From: Yinghuangia sp035454725
Lineage (GTDB): Bacteria; Actinomycetota; Actinomycetes; Streptomycetales; Streptomycetaceae
DNA length: 64,000 bases
NCBI RefSeq assembly: GCF_051388935.1
Contig: NZ_JBPKBI010000005.1
Span: 248,001 to 312,000, forward strand
Reading direction: 5' to 3'
The notes beneath the pieces were generated by a model. That model made no database searches. It worked only from the letters and a program-made list of their open reading frames with translations, and had not been told where the DNA came from. A program made the position numbers and the translations under genes. Shown piece after piece: positions 9,015 to 17,112 of this stretch (its first letter is position 1; each line of letters opens with the position of its first letter).

Positions 9015-9458
9015 GTGAACGCACAGGACACCGCCGTCGTACACGTCAAGTGGCTCGTGGACGGGCTCGCCCAAGACGTGCCCGGCGTGCGCCAGGTCGT
9101 CCTCGTCTCCTCGGACGGGCTGCTGCTGGCCTCCGCCGGCGAGGGCGGAGCCGGGTCGGGCGGCGAACGCCTGGGCGCGATCGTCTCCGGGCTCGTGAGC
9201 CTCGCGCAGGGCGCGGCGCGGGTCATGGGCATGGGCGAAGTACGCCAGGAAATCATCACCATGGCGGAGGGTCACGTCGTCGCGATGTCCATCAGCGACG
9301 GTTCGTGCCTCGGTGTGCACGCTTCGGCCACCGGCGATCTGGCAGTCATCGCCTATCAGATGACAGCATTCGTCCGAAGGGCCGGGCACGTGCTCACGCC
9401 GGCCCTCCGCGCCGAGCTTCACCGCAGTCACGAGCCGGGCAACGCAGCAGGGAGGTAG
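9015..9458 (+). CDS. cvnB: conservon roadblock/LC7 protein CvnB
   Basis: 147 residues, beginning with GTG behind GGAGGTGA. It shows a single roadblock/LC7 fold: VKWLVDGLAQDVPGVRQVVLVSSDGLLLA near the N-terminus and a central region ending GCLGVHA-like. In conservons, CvnB is a small cytoplasmic regulator acting with the kinase-like CvnA and the GTPase CvnD, resembling a bacterial G-protein-coupled module. The length matches the family. It lies about 110 bases after cvnA. Confidence 0.9.
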   Translation: MNAQDTAVVHVKWLVDGLAQDVPGVRQVVLVSSDGLLLASAGEGGAGSGGERLGAIVSGLVSLAQGAARVMGMGEVRQEIITMAEGHVVAMSISDGSCLGVHASATGDLAVIAYQMTAFVRRAGHVLTPALRAELHRSHEPGNAAGR

Positions 9459-9463
9459 TCGCG

Positions 9464-9952
9464 ATGGCCGCTGACGACGGGGGACGGACCGGGGCCCTGG
9501 GCCGGTCCGCAAGGGTGCGGCCGTACGCGCTGACCCGCGGTCGCACGAACTACAGCCATGACCTGTACGTCGAGACCCTGGTCACCACGCTCGACTGCGA
9601 GCCGGACGACGAGTTCGTCCCCGACGACGCCACCGACGCGGATGTCGGCGCGGAGGCGGACGCGGAGGCGGACGCGGAAGCGGACGCGGAAGCGGACGCG
9701 GAAGCCGAGCCCGACCACGAGGACGGCGACGGCGACATGCCGGAGGTGCGGGAGATCATCGCCCTGTGCCGCGGCGTCCGCTCCGTCGCCGAGGTCTCCG
9801 CGTTGCTGGGCCTGCCGCTGGGCGTGGTCCGCGTCCTCATCAGCGACTTGGCGGCCCAGGGACGCATAAGCGTCTATCCGACGGCCGGCGACTCCGGCCG
9901 CCCCGACCGCGCACTGCTCGAAAGGCTGCTGGGTGGACTACGCAGGCTCTGA
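9464..9952 (+). CDS. cvnC: conservon DUF742 protein CvnC with acidic repeat insert
   Basis: 162 residues from an ATG eight bases after GGAGG. Residues 1-45 (RVRPYALTRGRT motif) and about 90-162 (VREIIALCRGVRSVAEVSALLGLPLGVVRVLISDLAAQG, a winged-helix-like segment) are the DUF742 domain. Between them is an inserted acidic stretch encoded by 12-bp repeats giving repeated Ala-Asp-Ala-Glu. DUF742 proteins are the third member of conservons; their biochemical role is not established. The gene starts five bases after cvnB ends and overlaps cvnD by 20 bases. Confidence 0.9.
   Translation: MAADDGGRTGALGRSARVRPYALTRGRTNYSHDLYVETLVTTLDCEPDDEFVPDDATDADVGAEADAEADAEADAEADAEAEPDHEDGDGDMPEVREIIALCRGVRSVAEVSALLGLPLGVVRVLISDLAAQGRISVYPTAGDSGRPDRALLERLLGGLRRL
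9650..9709 (+). repeat. five tandem 12-bp repeats inside cvnC
   Basis: Units of GCGGAGGCGGAC or GCGGAAGCGGAC start at 9650, 9662, 9674 and 9686; a diverged fifth (GCGGAAGCCGAG) starts at 9698. They encode alternating Ala and Asp/Glu within the DUF742 protein. The 12-bp period keeps the frame, so copy-number change would only alter linker length. Confidence 0.9.
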
Positions 9953-10586
9953 CCCCGGACGTCCCGGTGTGCCGCGCCAAGCGGGCCGCCACGTACCGCC
10001 GTTGACCCCGCCGGCCACACCGCGCGGCGACGGGGTGCCGCCGATCACGTCGACCAAGATCGTGGTGTCCGGCGGATTCGGCGTCGGGAAGACGACGTTG
10101 GTCACCTCGGTGTCCGAAATCGAGCCGCTCACCACCGAGTCGGTGATGACGGTGGCGAGCGCGGCGACCGACCGGCTCGAAGGCCTCCCCGACAAGACGA
10201 CCACGACGGTTGCCCTCGACTTCGGGCGCGTGACGCTCGATTCGGACCTGGTGCTCTACCTGTTCGGCACACCGGGCCAGGGACGTTTCCGGTTCATGTG
10301 GGACGACCTGGTACGCGGCGCCGTGGGAGCGGTCGTGCTCGTCGACACCCGCCGCGTCGAGGACTGCTTCCCGGCCGTCGACTACTTCGAGCGCAGCGGG
10401 CTGCCGTTCATCGTGGCGATCAACACGTTCGACGGGGCACCGAGGTACCCGGACAGCGAGCTGCGCGAGGCGTTGTCGCTGAGCCCGAACACCCCGCTGC
10501 TGTCCTGTGACGCCCGCGACCGCAAAAGTGCCGCGGGTGCGCTGGCGTCGCTGGTGATGCATGCGCTGCGTACGGTGACCGGTTAG
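9933..10586 (+). CDS. cvnD: conservon small GTPase-like ATP/GTP-binding protein CvnD
   Basis: 217 residues from a GTG that overlaps the end of cvnC. G1/P-loop GGFGVGKTT is near residues 47-55, a G3-like FGTPGQGRF near 110, a G4-like NTFDG (in place of NKxD) near 165 and a G5-like SCDAR near 190. These are the motifs of the MglA/Ras-like GTPases of conservons. The protein would act with CvnB and CvnC at the membrane, downstream of CvnA. The quartet is complete and uninterrupted. Confidence 0.92.
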   Translation: MDYAGSDPGRPGVPRQAGRHVPPLTPPATPRGDGVPPITSTKIVVSGGFGVGKTTLVTSVSEIEPLTTESVMTVASAATDRLEGLPDKTTTTVALDFGRVTLDSDLVLYLFGTPGQGRFRFMWDDLVRGAVGAVVLVDTRRVEDCFPAVDYFERSGLPFIVAINTFDGAPRYPDSELREALSLSPNTPLLSCDARDRKSAAGALASLVMHALRTVTG

Positions 10587-10616
10587 CCCGTCCGGCAGGA
10601 TCAGCGAAAAACGCGG

Positions 10617-10925
10617 TCAGCGCCCGGGGCGGCGCGACACCCGGCGGTGGCCGCGGTTGTTCCAGCACGCCCGGTGCCAGTGGCGGCGGTCGTCGACGGA
10701 TCCGATGCCGTCCGCGCGCCACGCGACGATGTGCGCGACGCCGACGGGGATTTCGTGGTCGCAGCCCGGGCAGCGGTAGACCTTGCCGGCGGCGGCACCG
10801 GCGATCGGGCGCACGATCCAGTCGCCGTCCGGGCTCGACTCGCGCGATTCCAGGCTCGACCATCCCCCGCCGCCGCCCTCGGGGCCGCGGCGTTCGGAGC
10901 GGTGGGGGCGGTTTCGACGGGGCAC
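10617..10925 (-). CDS. conserved small zinc-finger-like actinobacterial protein
   Basis: 102 residues from a GTG. A basic N-terminus (RRNRPHRSERR) and a Gly-rich linker lead to a core containing a CPGC pair, then an HIVAW stretch and H-x3-C in a DDRRHWHRACW motif, followed by an Arg-rich tail. The Cys/His spacing suggests a metal-binding treble-clef or HNH-like fold; no catalytic role is shown. Similar short proteins are common in Streptomyces, where they are often labelled ATP/GTP-binding without support from motifs. It is convergent with cvnD, 30 bases away. A larger open frame in the same register extends upstream, but the GTG matches where the family's sequence starts. Confidence 0.7.
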   Translation of the reverse strand: MPRRNRPHRSERRGPEGGGGGWSSLESRESSPDGDWIVRPIAGAAAGKVYRCPGCDHEIPVGVAHIVAWRADGIGSVDDRRHWHRACWNNRGHRRVSRRPGR

Positions 10926-11010
10926 GGAAAAAGGGTAGCGGTGCCCGGGTGCAGCCTGGTACTGGGCGGCCGGCGGACCGGTGCCGAACCGGCCCGCCCG
11001 ACCGCCTGGG

Positions 11011-12786
11011 TCACTTCTTGGCGTAGTCGCGGAATCCGCGGCCCGTCTTGCGACCCAAGTACCCTGCGGTGACGAGGTGTTCGAGCAGTGTCGCGGGGGC
11101 CCAGCCCGGCTCGCGGAACTCGGCGAACAACACCTGCTGGATCGCCAGCGACACGTCGAGCCCGACGACGTCGAGGAGTTCGAACGGCCCCATCGGGAAA
11201 CCCGCGCCCGTCTTGATCGCGGTGTCGATCTCGTCGGCCGACGCGTAGTTGGCCTGGAGCATCTTGACGGCGTCGTTGAGGTACGGGAACAGCAGTGCGT
11301 TGACGATGAACCCGGCCCGGTCGCCGCAGTCGACGGCATGCTTCTTCGTCCGGCGGCACACCTCGTGGACGGTCGCCACGACGTCGTCGGAGGTGGTGAC
11401 GGTCCGCACGACCTCGACGAGCTTCATCACCGGCGCGGGGTTGAAGAAGTGCATGCCGACGACGTCCTCGGGGCGCCCGGTCGCCATCGCGCATTCGATG
11501 ACGGGCAGCGACGACGTCGTGGTCGCGAGCACGGCACCCGGCTTGCAGATCTCGTCGAAGTTCTCGAACAGCGCTCGCTTGACCGACAGTTCCTCGACCA
11601 CCGCCTCCACGACGAGGTCGACGGTGGCCAGGTCCTCAAGGTTCGTGGTGCCGGTGACCCGGCCGAGCGCCGCGTCGCGGTCGGCCTCGCTGAGGCGTCC
11701 GCGCTGCACCTGCCTGTCGAACGACCGGGTCAGGCCGCCGGTGACCGCGCCCACCTTGGCGTCGCTGCGCGCGACGAAGGTGACGGTGTATCCGGCCTTG
11801 GCGAAGACCTCGACGATGCCCGTGGCCATCGTCCCGGAGCCGACGACCCCGACGGTCTCCACCCTGCGTGCGGTGCCGGGCACCGGGGCGGTGACGTCGG
11901 CGTCCGGGACGACCTGCGACGACCCGGGTTCCTCGTACCGGTAGAACCCGCGCCCGCTCTTGCGTCCGAGCAGGCCGGCCGTGGCCATCTGCTTCAGGAT
12001 CGGCGCGGGGGCGTGCAGCCGGTCGCGAGACTGGCGGTACATCTGCTGGAGGATGTTGTACGCCGTGTCGATGCCGACCAGGTCAAGCACCGCGAGCGGG
12101 CCCATCGGCAGCCCGCAGCCGAAGCGCATGGCCGCGTCGATGTCCCCCCGGGTGGCGTACTTCTCCTCGAACATCGCCGCGGCGTGGTTGAGGTACGCGA
12201 ACAGCAGGCCGTTGGCGATGAACCCCGCCCGGTCGCCGGCGACGACGGGCTCCTTGCCGAGCTTTTCGGCGAGCGCCACGACGTCGTCGAGGACCTCGGG
12301 CTCGGTGACGACCGTGCGCACGACCTCGACGAGCGGCATGACCGGCGCCGGGTTGAAGAAGTGCAGGCCCACGACGCGCGCGGAGCGGCCGGTCGCCACC
12401 GACAGTTCGGTTACGGACAGTGACGAGGTGTTGGTGGCGAGGATCGTGTCCGGGCGGCAGACCTTGTCGAGCTGGGCGAACAGCTCCTGCTTGAGGTCGA
12501 GCTGCTCCGGAACGGCTTCGAGGACGAGGTCGGCGTCCGCCACGGCGCCCAAGTCGCTGCCGACGGAGACCCGCTCGTACAGGGCGCGCTCGTCGTCCGC
12601 GGTGAGCTTGCCGCGCTCGACGGCGCGCGCGGTGGAGTGCCGCATGCGGGCCAGTCCGCGTTCGGCCGCGGCGTCGTCGATCTCGACGCCGATCACGCGG
12701 ACGCCGCCGCGGGCGAGGACCTCCGCGATTCCGGCACCCATGGTGCCGAGGCCGACCACACCGACCGTTGTGATGTCACGCGCCAT
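11011..12786 (-). CDS. 3-hydroxyacyl-CoA dehydrogenase, tandem-duplicated two-unit form
   Basis: 591 residues made of two full 3-hydroxyacyl-CoA dehydrogenase units in one chain. Unit one has the NAD-binding motif GLGTMGAGIAEV near residue 10 and a C-terminal domain to about 280; unit two has GSGTMATGIVEV near 315 and ends at 591. Each has the FNPAPVMPLVE or FNPAPVMKLVE substrate segment and the GFIxN(A/G)LLF motif. The enzyme oxidises (S)-3-hydroxyacyl-CoA to 3-ketoacyl-CoA in beta-oxidation or butanoate metabolism. Streptomyces has homologues of similar length. Tandem ATGs occur at 12789 and 12786; GGAG is six bases from the second. Confidence 0.9.
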   Translation of the reverse strand: MARDITTVGVVGLGTMGAGIAEVLARGGVRVIGVEIDDAAAERGLARMRHSTARAVERGKLTADDERALYERVSVGSDLGAVADADLVLEAVPEQLDLKQELFAQLDKVCRPDTILATNTSSLSVTELSVATGRSARVVGLHFFNPAPVMPLVEVVRTVVTEPEVLDDVVALAEKLGKEPVVAGDRAGFIANGLLFAYLNHAAAMFEEKYATRGDIDAAMRFGCGLPMGPLAVLDLVGIDTAYNILQQMYRQSRDRLHAPAPILKQMATAGLLGRKSGRGFYRYEEPGSSQVVPDADVTAPVPGTARRVETVGVVGSGTMATGIVEVFAKAGYTVTFVARSDAKVGAVTGGLTRSFDRQVQRGRLSEADRDAALGRVTGTTNLEDLATVDLVVEAVVEELSVKRALFENFDEICKPGAVLATTTSSLPVIECAMATGRPEDVVGMHFFNPAPVMKLVEVVRTVTTSDDVVATVHEVCRRTKKHAVDCGDRAGFIVNALLFPYLNDAVKMLQANYASADEIDTAIKTGAGFPMGPFELLDVVGLDVSLAIQQVLFAEFREPGWAPATLLEHLVTAGYLGRKTGRGFRDYAKK

Positions 12787-13443
12787 CATGCGCTCCTTTA
12801 ATGCCGTCTCCCGGGGCCGGGAGTACGCCTTGAGGGTTGCCTGAAGAGGGTTCCGGGTTTTCCTGCGAGCCATGCGGTGGTGGCGAAGTGCCTGCGGACG
12901 GCCTGTACGGGCTCCGCGGTCTGGTTCTCCGCAGGTGTGCGGATCGGGTCCCCCGCGCGGCTGCCGCGGTGGTTACCGCGGAGTAGTTCCGGCTTTCCGG
13001 GAGTATGACAGGCCCGGCGCAACAGTCACAGACCGGATGGGAAAAGCTGTTCGATGTCCTATGGGGATTTTTCCCACCGTGCTGCCCGAAGGCGGGCCGA
13101 CCGGCATGGGGGTCTTGCTCGCGGACCGGGGTCGGCGCCTGCTTCCGCGAGGAACGCGTCGTGCGGCGCGGAATCAAGGCGGGTTCGACGAGGCGTGGGC
13201 GGAACATCGTGTCGTGCCGCCCGGGTTGTGCCCGTCGGCGGTCACGTCTCGCGGCAATGCTACTGGTGCGTACGGTTGACTGCGAGCGGTCGGAGGGAAG
13301 TGCTGCCTTCAGTGTGCCGCCGCATACACATCCGGTCGCGCCGACCGGGGCGGGTAGTCACCCGAATGCGCTCTTGACACGTGGAGACGCATCTTGCGTG
13401 CCTGTTTCCGGCACCGGACGCCCCGCCCCGGCAGGCGGTCGAA
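12787..13443. other. 657-bp spacer without a supported gene
   Basis: This separates the dehydrogenase from the upstream VOC gene. The only clear structure is a perfect palindrome, CTCCCGGGGCCGGGAG at 12808-12823, about 20 bases before the dehydrogenase start. Several open frames cross the region, but none has a Shine-Dalgarno, a conserved motif or a third-position bias that stands out. Confidence 0.5.
12808..12823 (-). promoter_or_regulatory. palindrome in the leader of the hydroxyacyl-CoA dehydrogenase gene
   Basis: CTCCCGGGGCCGGGAG is fully self-complementary over 16 bases. It ends about 20 bases upstream of the ATG and just before the TTTAAAGGAGC-like translation start region. It could be an operator or a leader hairpin. 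Confidence 0.45.
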
Positions 13444-13863
13444 TCACGCGGGTGTGTGGGCCCCCGCGCCGTCCACCGGCTCCGCACTGCCGTACGGGCG
13501 CGTCAGGATCTCCATCCCGTGCCCCGCCGGATCGAGGAAATAGAGACCGCGACCGCCGTGCTCGCGGTTGATCTCTCCCGGCCGCCGCATACGCGGATCC
13601 GCGTAGAACTCGACGCCGGCCTGCCGGATCCGCGCCAGCGCCGCGTCGAACTCGTCGTCGGAGACGAGGAACGCGTAGTGCTGCATGGTGATCGACTCCG
13701 CGGGAATGCTCGCGAAATCCAGCGTGACGCCGTTGGCGGTGGCCACCGGGAGGAACGGGCCCCATTCCGGGCCGACTTCGAGGCCGAGAATGCCCGCCAG
13801 GAATTCGGCGGACTCCCGCTTGTCGCGGGCGTGAATGATGGTGTGGTTCAACTCGACTGACAT
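13444..13863 (-). CDS. VOC (glyoxalase/bleomycin resistance) family protein
   Basis: 139 residues. The beta-alpha-beta-beta-beta fold is recognisable twice: an LNHTIIHARDKRESAEF opening with an N-terminal His, and a second half ending GRGLYFLDPAGHGMEIL with His and Glu metal-ligand candidates. The His residues at about 7, 62 and 115 and the Glu near 118 could form the usual metal site. The family includes glyoxalases, dioxygenases and drug-binding proteins; the substrate is unknown. GGAGA stands about ten bases before the ATG. It is isolated, with long spacers on both sides. Confidence 0.82.
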   Translation of the reverse strand: MSVELNHTIIHARDKRESAEFLAGILGLEVGPEWGPFLPVATANGVTLDFASIPAESITMQHYAFLVSDDEFDAALARIRQAGVEFYADPRMRRPGEINREHGGRGLYFLDPAGHGMEILTRPYGSAEPVDGAGAHTPA

Positions 13864-14258
13864 GTGCGCGAGTTCTCCGTACGGCACTTCGCGGAACCTC
13901 CATGCCTCACCCGGCCGGTGACCGACACGCGATGCCGCACGGACGACTCTATGCGGGACCGCGCCCGCCGTCGAGGCACATCGCGGCACCGCCCCGGGGC
14001 CTGCGAGCACACCGCACCGACACGCGCCGGAAGCGCACGCCGACGCGTGGTTTCCCGCGCCCCGGCATGCGCTCCCGGCATGCGTTCCCAGCGTGTGTCC
14101 CGCGCCCGGTCCCGCGGCATCGTCTTCCTCGCAACAGCGCGGATCGCAAGGCCGCGCGAAGCAGCACGCGCGGTCTCGCGCCCACCGCGTACGCCGGCTC
14201 GGCACTGCGGGCGGTGTGCCGTGTCACGCGGGTTTCAGGATGCGGCGTGTCCGACGGC
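13864..14258. other. 395-bp spacer without a supported gene
   Basis: It holds a 13-bp tandem duplication, CCCGGCATGCGCT at 14061 and CCCGGCATGCGTT at 14074, differing at one base. Nothing else recognisable is seen. Confidence 0.5.
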
Positions 14259-14651
14259 TCAGCAGTCCCGCAGCAGCGGTGACTGGTTGAGGAGTTGGCC
14301 GCGTATCGAGGTGAACTTCCGGTAGCGGTCGGTCTCTTCGGCGCCGGCTGGGAAGACGCCTACCCGGTGGCAGTTCTGGAACGCCAACTTGACCCCGTGG
14401 TGCCTCTCCAACGCCCCTCGGATCGCGTCGCTGGCCAGGGCCCGCAGCAACTGCCCTCGCGTCTGCTCATCCGGCGGCGGCACCTGATTGTCGGCGAACT
14501 CGCCGCCGTCGACCTCAAGTCGGACGACCAGCTCGGCGATCAGATCCCATGCGTACGGCAGGGACGCGCGGATGCATTCGACGAATTGGGCCTCGTCGAC
14601 GTCCCCGGCCTCGGCCTGCGCCAGCAACCCCGGCGGCACATCGAGCGACAT
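14259..14651 (-). CDS. conserved actinobacterial hypothetical protein (SCO-type, single domain)
   Basis: 130 residues from an ATG preceded by GGAGG at good spacing; an ATG 24 bases upstream has none. It is a compact soluble protein with an Asp/Glu-rich N-terminal half (DEAQFVECIRASLPYAWDLI), a GGEFADNQVPPPDEQTRGQLLRALASDAIRGALE motif in the middle and an FQNCHRVGVFP segment before a C-terminus ending LLRDC. I recognise the pattern from streptomycete genomes, where it is uniformly uncharacterised. It is divergent from nucS across a 263-bp spacer, so a shared regulatory region is possible. No function is assigned. Confidence 0.75.
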   Translation of the reverse strand: MSLDVPPGLLAQAEAGDVDEAQFVECIRASLPYAWDLIAELVVRLEVDGGEFADNQVPPPDEQTRGQLLRALASDAIRGALERHHGVKLAFQNCHRVGVFPAGAEETDRYRKFTSIRGQLLNQSPLLRDC

Positions 14652-14901
14652 GGTGTGCTCCCTCCACCAACTCACCTGCTCGGCAATTGACTTGACTCAA
14701 CGTAAGTCAGCCCGCACGGGATGTACCAGTACCGAACCGGACCGATCGCCCCAGCCACTCACGGCACGACAATCACAACTTTCCGTCGCTGTCCCAACGC
14801 CTCCGCAGCGCTCGTCACCCCGGCAAAGCGCCATGCTCGCACCGAGGCGGCTGTCCGGAACCCGATCATCACCCGGGGCGATCGGGGGCGCCCGCTGCCC
14901 C

Positions 14902-14907
14902 TAGGCT
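14902..14907 (+). promoter_or_regulatory. -10 element TAGGCT of a leaderless nucS promoter
   Basis: TAGGCT ends seven bases before the nucS ATG. There is no Shine-Dalgarno between them, so transcription would start at or next to the A of the ATG. Confidence 0.5.
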
Positions 14908-14914
14908 GATCCCC

Positions 14915-15574
14915 ATGCGTCTTGTCATCGCCCGCTGCACCGTCGACTACGCGGGGCGGCTCGCCGCCCACCTGCCCTCGGCCCTGCGGCTGATCATGGT
15001 CAAAGCCGACGGAAGCGTGTCGGTCCACGCGGACGACCGGGCGTACAAGCCGCTCAACTGGATGAGCCCGCCGTGCACTCTCAAAGAGGGCGACGGTGTC
15101 TGGACGGTCGTCAACAAGGCCGGCGAGAAGCTGATCATCACCATCGAGGAGACCCTGCACGACTCCTCCCACGAACTCGGTGTCGACCCCGGTCTGGTGA
15201 AGGACGGCGTCGAAGCCCACCTGCAGGAACTCCTCGCCGACCGCATCACCACACTCGGCGCGGGCTGGACCCTCGTCCGCCGCGAATACCCGACCGCCAT
15301 CGGCCCCGTCGACATCCTGTGCAAGGACGCCGACGGCGCCACAGTCGCCGTCGAGATCAAACGCCGCGGCGAGATCGACGGCGTCGAGCAGCTGACCCGC
15401 TACCTGGAACTCCTCAACCGCGACCCGCTCCTCGCCCCGGTCAAGGGCATTTTCGCGGCCCAGGAGATCAAGCCCCAGGCGAAAGTCCTCGCCACCGACC
15501 GCGGCATCGGCTGCGTCGTCCTCGACTACGACGCCCTGCGCGGCGTCGAGGACGACAAGCTCAAACTTTTCTGA
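14915..15574 (+). CDS. nucS: NucS/EndoMS mismatch-specific endonuclease
   Basis: 219 residues, the usual length. The N-terminal half (1-110) is the DNA-binding dimerisation domain. The C-terminal half has the RecB-like nuclease core: GPVDILCKD with its catalytic Asp, then VAVEIKRRG with the Glu-x-Lys motif and a QLTRY(L/V)xxL helix. NucS cuts both strands at G-T, G-G and T-T mismatches and provides mismatch repair in actinobacteria that lack MutS and MutL. The final residues, DKLKLF, resemble the clamp-binding motif through which NucS contacts DnaN. Translation probably starts on a leaderless mRNA. Confidence 0.95.
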   Translation: MRLVIARCTVDYAGRLAAHLPSALRLIMVKADGSVSVHADDRAYKPLNWMSPPCTLKEGDGVWTVVNKAGEKLIITIEETLHDSSHELGVDPGLVKDGVEAHLQELLADRITTLGAGWTLVRREYPTAIGPVDILCKDADGATVAVEIKRRGEIDGVEQLTRYLELLNRDPLLAPVKGIFAAQEIKPQAKVLATDRGIGCVVLDYDALRGVEDDKLKLF

Positions 15575-15747
15575 CCCGCTCCACCGGCGTCCGCAATTGG
15601 CGCGTCCCTCACGGAGATTGACGACGCGGCCGAGTGCGCTCGGGTCGTACCCGGGCCGCGGGTCGGTCGGTAGCCTGGGATGCGCTCAATGTCGTGCGAC
15701 CGGCTGCCGTCGACGTGCGACCGCGCTCGACCGACGGAGGACGGACC

Positions 15748-16350
15748 GTGGCCGACAAGCCGCCACCGCTGACGACCTGGCTCCGGGCCCAGGTGCGCCG
15801 GAAACCGGCCGGCGACGGCGACGGCACCCCCGGCAGCGGCGGCGGCCTCCGCATCTCCCGCGGCCTCATGGTCGCCATAGTGCTGGCTCTGGTCGTGGTC
15901 GTCGTCGTCCTCACCTCCGACAACGACGGAACCCCGACCACCAACGCCGCAGAATCGGCTTCGCCGAGCGCCGAGGCGTCGCCCAGCTCGTCCGCTGCGG
16001 ACGGCACCCCCTCCCCGACGAGCCAACCTGCCGGCGGTCCGCCGCCGACCGCGGCCGGCGGCAACCCGGACGGCAGCAAGCCGGTGGGCACGACCGGGTA
16101 CACGCGCAACAGACAATCCCTGACGGTGCTTTCCGCCCCAAGGCGCAACAGCGACGTCGTGGCGACCCTGCGCTACGACACACCGGTGACCCTCGTCTGC
16201 CACACCGAGGGCCCTGTGGTCTACGGCATGAACGGCCTGAGGTCGACGCTCTGGGACAAGATCACCATCCCCGGCGGCGACACCGGTTACGTCCCGGACT
16301 CATGGATTGCGACCGAAGCCGAAACCCCGACTCTGGTGCCTGCCTGCTGA
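15748..16350 (+). CDS. membrane-anchored protein with SH3-like C-terminal domain
   Basis: 200 residues from GTG with GGAGG seven bases upstream. A cytoplasmic basic segment (1-40) leads into one hydrophobic helix (LMVAIVLALVVVVVVL, about 43-60). A Ser/Pro/Thr/Ala-rich linker follows (to about 120), then a domain of about 75 residues resembling bacterial SH3 folds, with tandem beta-strand motifs, a conserved Cys near 153 and a C-terminal Cys. The topology predicts the SH3-like domain outside the membrane, where such domains often bind peptidoglycan. The paired cysteines may form a disulfide. It lies upstream of the ECF sigma gene, but in a separate transcription unit. Confidence 0.7.
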   Translation: MADKPPPLTTWLRAQVRRKPAGDGDGTPGSGGGLRISRGLMVAIVLALVVVVVVLTSDNDGTPTTNAAESASPSAEASPSSSAADGTPSPTSQPAGGPPPTAAGGNPDGSKPVGTTGYTRNRQSLTVLSAPRRNSDVVATLRYDTPVTLVCHTEGPVVYGMNGLRSTLWDKITIPGGDTGYVPDSWIATEAETPTLVPAC

Positions 16351-16581
16351 GGGCGGCAATTCACCGGTCCCGCAGGCGGGTTCGCATACGGATACATGCC
16401 ACCCGCCGGTGGCGGCCCCGGTCGATTGCGGCGCTTACACACAGGATCGCCGGTCCGGTCCAGAGCGTGGCGGGGGCGCGGACGGAGGTGAACCGGCGTA
16501 CATCGGCCGGCTTGCGGGTCACCAAGGAGCCAATCGGCACCTTTCAGCGTGAAGAGAGGTATGCCACCACCGGACAAGCCA

Positions 16582-16587
16582 TAGGGT
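16582..16587 (+). promoter_or_regulatory. -10 element TAGGGT of a leaderless sigma-factor promoter
   Basis: TAGGGT ends six bases before the GTG at 16594. No Shine-Dalgarno lies between them. Confidence 0.45.
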
Positions 16588-16593
16588 CGAGGT

Positions 16594-17112
16594 GTGGACG
16601 AAGACGCCTTCGACGTCTTCTACACCGCGAGCGTCGGTCGGCTCATCGGCCAGTTGTACGCGATGACGGGCGACCTCGCCGAGGCTCAGGACGTGGTCCA
16701 GGAAGCCTTCATCCGGGCCTGGGAACACTGGGCCGAGCTGGACCTGAACGGCGCCCCCGAGGCATGGGTGCGCACGGTGGCCTGGCGGCTGGCGGTCAGC
16801 CGATGGCGGCGGATGCGTACCGCGCTTGCTTTCGTCCGGCGGCAGGGTCCGCCCGCCACGGTGCCTCCACCGGACCCGCATCATGTGCTGCTGGTTCAGG
16901 CGCTGCGGCAGATACCCGAGGCGCAGCGACGGGTCGTGGTGCTCCACCACCTGTGTGACCTGACGGTCGACGAGGTGGCTACCGAGACCGACTGCCCGGT
17001 CGGAACCGTCAAATCGCAACTGAGCCGGGGACGGGCGGCGCTGGCACGGCTGTTGGCCGATACCGAGCTGGATCCGCGGGCGACGCGGCGGTCGGAGGTG
17101 CGTCATGGCTGA
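16594..17112 (+). CDS. ECF sigma factor, SigE-family
   Basis: 172 residues. Region 2 spans about 5-75, with the ECF-typical DLAEAQDVVQEAFIRAWEHW segment and the promoter-melting region ending in SRWRRM. Region 4 spans about 105-160, with the helix-turn-helix LTVDEVATETDCPVGTVKSQLSRGRAAL. It lacks any extra C-terminal domain. ECF factors direct RNA polymerase to stress-specific promoters and are normally held by a membrane anti-sigma factor; the next gene overlaps by 8 bases and is a membrane protein with a cytoplasmic N-terminus. The GTG start has no Shine-Dalgarno and follows a TAGGGT hexamer, consistent with leaderless expression. Confidence 0.9.
   Translation: MDEDAFDVFYTASVGRLIGQLYAMTGDLAEAQDVVQEAFIRAWEHWAELDLNGAPEAWVRTVAWRLAVSRWRRMRTALAFVRRQGPPATVPPPDPHHVLLVQALRQIPEAQRRVVVLHHLCDLTVDEVATETDCPVGTVKSQLSRGRAALARLLADTELDPRATRRSEVRHG

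Noticed and set aside
10981..12423. Plus-strand frame of 480 codons opposite the hydroxyacyl-CoA dehydrogenase gene
   Set aside because: Antisense to a well-conserved enzyme with intact motifs; composition is typical of complement frames.
13005..13571. Plus-strand frame of 188 codons in the spacer upstream of the hydroxyacyl-CoA dehydrogenase gene
   Set aside because: It overlaps the VOC gene and has Cys/Arg-rich, unpatterned sequence with no start signal.
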